Shown here piece after piece: positions 59,354 to 64,000 of a stretch of 64,000 nt of DNA. Position 1 is the stretch's first letter, and the number at the start of each line of letters is the position of its first letter. The stretch spans positions 372,001-436,000 of the forward strand of contig NZ_JAIVKJ010000002.1 in assembly GCF_020524885.1 (NCBI RefSeq), given 5' to 3'. The DNA comes from Microbulbifer elongatus. Lineage in GTDB: Bacteria; Pseudomonadota; Gammaproteobacteria; Pseudomonadales; Cellvibrionaceae. The position numbers were made by a program, and so were the translations under genes. Under the pieces are notes generated by a model that was given only the letters and a program-made list of their open reading frames with translations, had not been told where the DNA came from and ran no database searches.

Positions 59354-61873
59354 TCAGTGAATCAGAATCATTGCGCTGCCCATGGCTGCCGCGCAGGTGG
59401 CTGTAACAGTGTTGACCGTGGTTGCCGCCTTGCTGCAGTCGCCCACGGTGCAGACGGAGGCCTTATCGATCAGGTCCCCCAGCTCCGCGCGCACGAAACT
59501 TTCGTCCGGTGCGCTGTCCAGTTGCTCGTTGTGGCCAATTGCCGCAGGCCAGTCAATGGGACGGCCGAGCAGCTTGTCCAGCAGCGGATTGATGATCTGG
59601 TCGCGCTTGGCCTGAGTATCGAAGGCTTGGCCAACGCTCGCGCTGAAATCAAAACCCGGGAAGTAGGCCGCGCGGGCGTCGATGTCGTTTGCCAAGGTGC
59701 TGCAGTATTTCACTGCCAGCTGGGTAATACCCATCTGGTGGGCGGCGAGGAAACCGCGCACATCGGCTTCCACCGGCAGTTGCTGTTTGACCTTCTCCCA
59801 GGTCGCCACCACCTCGGGGTGCGCGCTGGAGATGCCGGTGGCCGCTGACAGTGCCGCGTGAATCTGTTCGAAGCGGCGGATGCCGATACGCGGTTGCGGG
59901 GTGAGGTCCGCCGGTGCCGCCGGTGCTGCGGGAGTGGCCTCTATGCGCACGAACTCCTCATTGCCCAGGCGCTCGAAAGTCAGGAAAAACTCATCCGAGG
60001 TCGGGCCCTTTTCCAGGGTAATGATGGTGCCCAGCGGCGAGAGTTTCTGGCCGTTCTGTGCGTCGTAATCGGTTGCTGTAACGACCGTGTCGAGGTTGGC
60101 CCATGCCTGGCCAACGACGGCTTCGCGACCATTGATACCGATACGCATTCCCTGAATCACCACGCCGTCCGGTGTGACGCCATCCTCCAGGGTGATGAAC
60201 TTGGGTTCGCTGAACAGGTAGCCGTGATTGTCGTATTGCTGCACTTCGAACATCACGTAGCCCTGGGGCACATCGGTCTGCTCTTCAACCTTGAACAGCA
60301 ACAGGAATTTTTCCCCCACACCGGCTTCGTAGTTGGTGAGGATGTCATCCTGGGTCAGTGCGCGGGAGTGGATCGCGAGCAGGCGCACGGAGCCCTGCCA
60401 CACGTTGTCGCCGGACACCTCGCTGCCGATCGCCAGCGCGAAGGAGTCGTCCCAAGTAGACAGCAGGCCGGCTTCCACCGGGTCTGCATCGCCGGTGAAT
60501 TCGCCATTTACATACAGGCGGCGGCCATTGATCGGGTCAAAGGTGGCCACTACATGCTGCAAGGTGGCCTGGGCGCGCTCGGCCATGTCATCGGTGATCA
60601 GTGCTGGCATACCGTCGGCGTCGGTGCTGGCATCGTTGCGATTCTGGAAGGTGTAGTTGTACATCGCCTGGCCGAGGGTGAAGTTCCGGGTTTCGTTGTT
60701 GCCGGAGTAGGTCACAATCCGCGCGGGACCTTCCTGTACCACATTGGCCGGTGCCACCCAGGCTTCGATGGAGTATTCACCGGTGCCGGTCAGGGTGTCG
60801 AACAGGCGCTTGCTGGTGGCGGTGGCCGCCTGCGCCTTGCCGCCATTTAGCTGGACGCCCCAGGAACCGAGCCATTCCACATCGCCGGACAGGTTGAGAT
60901 CGATGGCCGGGTTAATACCTGATGTGTCATAGGCGATGGTGCCGCTTCCGGACTTGAATTCGTACAGGGCAATGGCGTTGTTGTCGATACGACCACCGCC
61001 GCTGGCAACTATGCCATCGGTGAGATACAGGGCTTTACTGATCACCCAGTTCGGATCGACGGCCGTTTCCGCAATGCCGTCGACAAAACTGCGTATTGCA
61101 GCGGTCATGGTGTCGGCGTCCTGGGTACAGTTGCTCCAGCAATTGTGGAAGTCATTGCCGAGACGCACCACAAAGCGGGAGTTTTCCGGGGTGTCCAGAT
61201 CCATCCGCGCCTTGGAGGCCTCGTACGCCTGGTCGACATCGCTGCTGGCAAAGTAAGGCTGTTGCGCGGTTTCCGCATCTTCGCTGTGGCAGCTTGCACA
61301 GTACTCTTCCAGTAGCGGGTATACGGTGGTGGCGAAATTGCCGCTGGAGGCGGGGAAGCTTTTGCTCGCGCCTACATCCCGCTCTTGCGGTGGTGTCAGG
61401 GTGATGGTGCTGGCAACGGATCCCGCGGCAGCGGCCCATTCCTCGATGTAGTTGGTAATGATCTCGCCACAGGTATTGGCGTTTGCCAGCCAGCAGTTGT
61501 GGCCGCTCGTCACCTTGGTAACGAGTCGGGAATCTTCCGGGCTGCCCAGGTTGACCAGGTCGCGCCCTTCGCCGTGGGCGAGGTTGATATCGTCACCGCG
61601 CACAAAGCGCGGGCTCTGGTTGCCTTCGATATGGCAGCTGCCGCAGCGATTTTCCGCGGCCAGGTTGTCCCAGATATAACGCTTGTAGTTCTGAACGTCT
61701 TCGCTTTCCGGCGCGGGGCCGGAATAGCTGGTGTCGTTGGTGTCCGGGTTGGTGTTGGGCTGTTCTTCGGTGGACTGGCCGCTGCCGCCGGAGCAGGCCG
61801 TCAGCAGCGCGGAAGTGAGCAGTGCACATAATAGCGCGGCTTTTTTATGCGAGGGCGTGAATGCAGTTTTCAT
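59354..61873 (-). CDS. Lipoprotein with two cytochrome-c motifs and a LamG domain
   Basis: 839 residues from the ATG at 61873 (GGAG 9 bases upstream). Lipobox LLTAC (Cys27). Two CxxCH sites: CGSCH (77-81) and CASCH (192-196), each in a duplicated module ending in an FHNCW or GHNCW block. Then a LamG/concanavalin-like domain (about 295-520, TGTGEYSIEAWVAPANVV; NGRRLYVNGEFTGDADP), and a C-terminal alpha-helical part. A heme-binding surface lipoprotein that may grip polysaccharide. Stop of the upstream gene is 4 bases away. Confidence 0.88.
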   Translation of the reverse strand: MKTAFTPSHKKAALLCALLTSALLTACSGGSGQSTEEQPNTNPDTNDTSYSGPAPESEDVQNYKRYIWDNLAAENRCGSCHIEGNQSPRFVRGDDINLAHGEGRDLVNLGSPEDSRLVTKVTSGHNCWLANANTCGEIITNYIEEWAAAAGSVASTITLTPPQERDVGASKSFPASSGNFATTVYPLLEEYCASCHSEDAETAQQPYFASSDVDQAYEASKARMDLDTPENSRFVVRLGNDFHNCWSNCTQDADTMTAAIRSFVDGIAETAVDPNWVISKALYLTDGIVASGGGRIDNNAIALYEFKSGSGTIAYDTSGINPAIDLNLSGDVEWLGSWGVQLNGGKAQAATATSKRLFDTLTGTGEYSIEAWVAPANVVQEGPARIVTYSGNNETRNFTLGQAMYNYTFQNRNDASTDADGMPALITDDMAERAQATLQHVVATFDPINGRRLYVNGEFTGDADPVEAGLLSTWDDSFALAIGSEVSGDNVWQGSVRLLAIHSRALTQDDILTNYEAGVGEKFLLLFKVEEQTDVPQGYVMFEVQQYDNHGYLFSEPKFITLEDGVTPDGVVIQGMRIGINGREAVVGQAWANLDTVVTATDYDAQNGQKLSPLGTIITLEKGPTSDEFFLTFERLGNEEFVRIEATPAAPAAPADLTPQPRIGIRRFEQIHAALSAATGISSAHPEVVATWEKVKQQLPVEADVRGFLAAHQMGITQLAVKYCSTLANDIDARAAYFPGFDFSASVGQAFDTQAKRDQIINPLLDKLLGRPIDWPAAIGHNEQLDSAPDESFVRAELGDLIDKASVCTVGDCSKAATTVNTVTATCAAAMGSAMILIH

Positions 61874-61877
61874 TGTC

Positions 61878-63098
61878 TTATTCTCCCGCACAGTAAACCG
61901 CAGCGTCTGCATACACCTGCTTCAGCTTGTAGCCATTGCCGGTAAAACTGTCGGTCATGCTGGAAATGCGAGCGCGGTCGGCACTGTCTTCCGGTGCGCG
62001 CAGGCACACCTGTTCGAACACCTTGGTGACCTGGCACTGGGCAAAGACTTCGCTGTTGGCCAGCTCGCGCCCCATGGACTTGGCGCCATTGCCGGAACCG
62101 GGAAGCTCACTGCTCCAGCCCAGGTGCATGTTTGGTCCTTCCCGCCAGTAGTTGTCCCATTTGTCATCGGGAATCACGAATCCGTAAGGGAAGGTCGCAC
62201 TGTTGATGTGGTGCTTGGCCGTTACCCGGGTCCCGGTAGCGGGATCTGTTTCGCCGGCGCTGTTGTATTGCAGGCGGCCATCTTCACCGGTGGGGTCGTT
62301 TTCCACATCGTAGTCGTAGGTGTAATAGGCAAACGCCTGGGCCATCGGGTCCATGCCGCTGTGACAACCCACGCAGTTGTTCTGGAATACCCTGCTGTCG
62401 CCACCGGGGCTGCGGCTCACGTCCTGGCGGATGCGATCCGGTGGCCTTGAAGTGTCGTGCACCTGTTCCAGATCGCGGCACAGGTGGTTCATCAGGGTGA
62501 AGCGGAACATGGCGCGGTTGGTACCAGCGTAAAAGAAGGCCTTGGCCCCGCCACGTGTAGTCATAACGCCGGCGGTAGCTTCACCGGGCAGGCCGGTGAC
62601 CGAAGACTGGGTCTGACGTTCCAGCGCTGCCTGCAGTGGATAGCCGCTGTGCTCGAGTTCTTCGTAGTGGTTGTTGTTGCTGTTGCTGTAGGCCGGAAGA
62701 CCCAGGCCGGAAGCGCCGGTATAGATGATGTCGCCGGAGAGTATCTCGCGAAAGTCTACATCGTCGCGCACCATGCCAATCACCGTCGCGGTGTAGTCAT
62801 TCAGCGGGGCGAAGTTGTCGCCGTCGCGATTGGTCCACGGGGTGACCAGGTTCTTCAGTGTCACATTGTAGAAGGCATCGTTATCCATGGCCTTGTAGGC
62901 TGCGGCCTGAGCATTGCTATTGGCAATGTCTTCGGCCATTTCCTTTAACACCTCGACATCGGGTTTGATGCCGGTGATGCGGCTGTGGATTCTCGCTGCC
63001 TGCTCTTCCGGTCCGGCAAAGGCGGGGGCGGTGAGCGAGGCGCTAACACAGGTGGTCGCCGCGAGCAGCAGGCGCGCAGCGGACGATTTTATATTCAT
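61878..63098 (-). CDS. Secreted c-type-cytochrome-like protein (DUF1588/DUF1592 type)
   Basis: 406 residues. Signal peptide (LLLAATTCVSASLTAPAFA). One CxxCH, CVGCH (242-246), in the setting NNCVGCHSGMDPMAQAF, like the heme site of planctomycete-type DUF1588 cytochromes. The C-terminal part has several single Cys. It starts the operon that continues with the LamG cytochrome, DUF1501 and ApbE genes. The motif DIIYTGAS (123-130) is noted under rejected items. Confidence 0.83.
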   Translation of the reverse strand: MNIKSSAARLLLAATTCVSASLTAPAFAGPEEQAARIHSRITGIKPDVEVLKEMAEDIANSNAQAAAYKAMDNDAFYNVTLKNLVTPWTNRDGDNFAPLNDYTATVIGMVRDDVDFREILSGDIIYTGASGLGLPAYSNSNNNHYEELEHSGYPLQAALERQTQSSVTGLPGEATAGVMTTRGGAKAFFYAGTNRAMFRFTLMNHLCRDLEQVHDTSRPPDRIRQDVSRSPGGDSRVFQNNCVGCHSGMDPMAQAFAYYTYDYDVENDPTGEDGRLQYNSAGETDPATGTRVTAKHHINSATFPYGFVIPDDKWDNYWREGPNMHLGWSSELPGSGNGAKSMGRELANSEVFAQCQVTKVFEQVCLRAPEDSADRARISSMTDSFTGNGYKLKQVYADAAVYCAGE

Positions 63099-63428
63099 GG
63101 GCGGGTACGCGTTGGGTTCTCGTCGCGCCGGCAGGGAGTTGAGAGCTTCCAGCGCGTTCTTATTTGCCTATTAACCGGTCACCGATACTAAAGAATGCTG
63201 AATGATTCGCCAGCGGCAAAAAGATAAAGCGTGTGCTGGTTGGCAAAAACCTTGTGCGCAGCTTGAGACTGTGCGGGGCAATCGTGAAAATCAGGACACA
63301 ACACACCACCTGCATTTGTTGTACGTTAGTACCAGTTATTCCGCGGTGCTCACAGTGAGTGATCACTTGTAAACAGTAACGCGTCCTCAGGGAAGCGGTG
63401 GTGATGGCATTGATACGAGGATCGCCCC
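63099..63428. other. Divergent intergenic region of the cytochrome cluster
   Basis: 330 bases without a gene, between the start of the cytochrome-like gene (-) and the PD40 lipoprotein gene (+). It contains the palindrome AGTGATCACT (63358-63367), a possible shared operator. No promoter could be assigned with confidence. Confidence 0.6.
63358..63367. promoter_or_regulatory. AGTGATCACT palindrome
   Basis: Perfect 10-bp palindrome about 62 bases before the TTG start of the PD40 gene, between divergent genes. Regulator unknown. Confidence 0.3.
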
Positions 63429-64000
63429 TTGAATAAATTTCGTACGCTGGCCGCGACTGCCGGCGGACTTTTCTCGCTGCTGCTACTTGCCGGGTGTTCC
63501 GGTGGGAGTGGTGAAGGTTCCAGTCTCGGCGGAGGCGACCAGGCAGAAGACCCGGTAGTAGTGGATTACCCTGTGGTCTATGTGCGTCGCGCCCTGAACA
63601 GGGATGACGAAGACGCATTGATGGGCGATGATCTCTACGCACCATCTACCTTCAACCCCGGCGCGGAACTGGTAATGCGCGATCGCGCCACTGCCACAGC
63701 GCCAGAGCGGATACTTACGGAAGGCCTGTTTGTCAGCGACGAAGAGGCGGGCATCGTGTTTGAAGGCGGTTATGACGTAAAAGATCTGGCAGTCTCTGCC
63801 GATGGCGCCCAACTGGCGTTTGCCATGCGTGCGCCCAATATCGAAGGCCTGGATGACGACGAGCAGCCCAGCTGGAATATCTGGCTGTATGAATTTGAAT
63901 CCGCAGAGCTGAAGCGGGTGATTCAATCTGACCTGATTGCGGAAGAGGGCGACGATATCGCCCCCGCATTTTTGCCGGACGGTCGTATCACTTTCACCTC
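63429..64000 (+). CDS. PD40/HzsA-like lipoprotein, 5' part (cut by window end)
   Basis: 190 residues visible, starting at a TTG at 63429 with GAGG 8 bases upstream; no in-frame ATG or GTG gives a signal peptide. Lipobox LLAGC (Cys23). Then PVVYVRRALNRDD and a PD40/TolB-like beta-propeller start (VKDLAVSADGAQLAFAMR; IAPAFLPDGRITFT). This layout fits hydrazine-synthase-alpha-related (HzsA-like) proteins that carry c-type hemes. Divergent from the cytochrome/LamG/DUF1501 genes, so probably part of the same system. Confidence 0.75.
   Translation, partial: MNKFRTLAATAGGLFSLLLLAGCSGGSGEGSSLGGGDQAEDPVVVDYPVVYVRRALNRDDEDALMGDDLYAPSTFNPGAELVMRDRATATAPERILTEGLFVSDEEAGIVFEGGYDVKDLAVSADGAQLAFAMRAPNIEGLDDDEQPSWNIWLYEFESAELKRVIQSDLIAEEGDDIAPAFLPDGRITFT

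Noticed and set aside
62709-62732. DIIYTGAS as an ApbE flavinylation site in the cytochrome-like protein
   Set aside because: The known motif is D-x-x-S/T-G-A-S/T; here the Asp is one residue too far from TGAS. Kept only as a curiosity next to apbE.

Overview
The window reads as chromosome of a marine-type gammaproteobacterium. The gene order thiI / glnA-DUF4124-glnL-glnG, the order yrfG-hslR-...-hslO-pckA, the GC-rich third positions, and the many TonB-dependent and surface proteins all fit a Cellvibrionales-like organism such as Microbulbifer. The genus is inferred from gene content only. No rRNA, CRISPR array, prophage or insertion sequence was seen. One tRNA (Leu, anticodon CAG) is present.

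Layout. 0-7 kb (+): the end of an autotransporter, a TonB-dependent receptor, a secreted S9 peptidase and a small TonB-C-like protein, together a surface peptide-utilisation module. 7-19 kb: tRNA-Leu, ppc, thiI (-), then the nitrogen circuit glnA / DUF4124 / glnL(ntrB) / glnG(ntrC) with two sigma-54 promoters and NtrC boxes, then yjdM and a DUF4239 membrane protein. 18.7-30 kb (-): a DUF3833 lipoprotein, an AI-2E transporter, two tandem membrane-anchored M15/YcbK-like proteins, pckA, hslO, a second DUF4124 protein, an S1C protease, hslR, yrfG and a YhhN protein. Three copies of a long palindromic repeat lie between these genes. 30-36 kb: cysK, cysQ, a solitary HicB, a small beta-barrel protein, and a copper receptor (OprC type) with a His-rich DUF2946 protein. 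36-44 kb (-): a six-gene RDD-SpoIIM-DUF4129-DUF4350-MoxR-DUF58 operon in which all five junctions overlap by 4 nt. 44-47 kb: a BPSS1780-type membrane protein, a DUF2237 protein, and two tandem PAS-LuxR regulators with CRP-like operator sequences.

47.3-63.1 kb (-): thirteen tightly packed genes, the most unusual part of the window. The upstream half encodes two secreted c-type-cytochrome-like proteins (one fused to a LamG domain), a Tat-exported DUF1501 protein and an ApbE flavin transferase. The downstream half encodes a secreted protein, three TPR proteins (two of them lipoproteins), a small exported protein, one ExbB/TolQ, two ExbD/TolR and an AgmX-type TonB protein. The downstream half has the parts list of the Myxococcus Agl-Glt envelope motor core. 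A divergent PD40/HzsA-like lipoprotein gene, starting at TTG and cut by the window end, probably belongs to the same system. This cluster is the best candidate for an incompletely described machine.

How the genes work together: NtrC made from glnG probably activates both glnA and its own operon. ppc and pckA are the opposing anaplerotic and gluconeogenic enzymes. hslR and hslO are heat/redox stress proteins. cysK and cysQ serve sulfur assimilation. The many TonB-dependent receptors need TonB-ExbBD energy, but the 47-50 kb ExbBD set seems dedicated to its own TPR complex.
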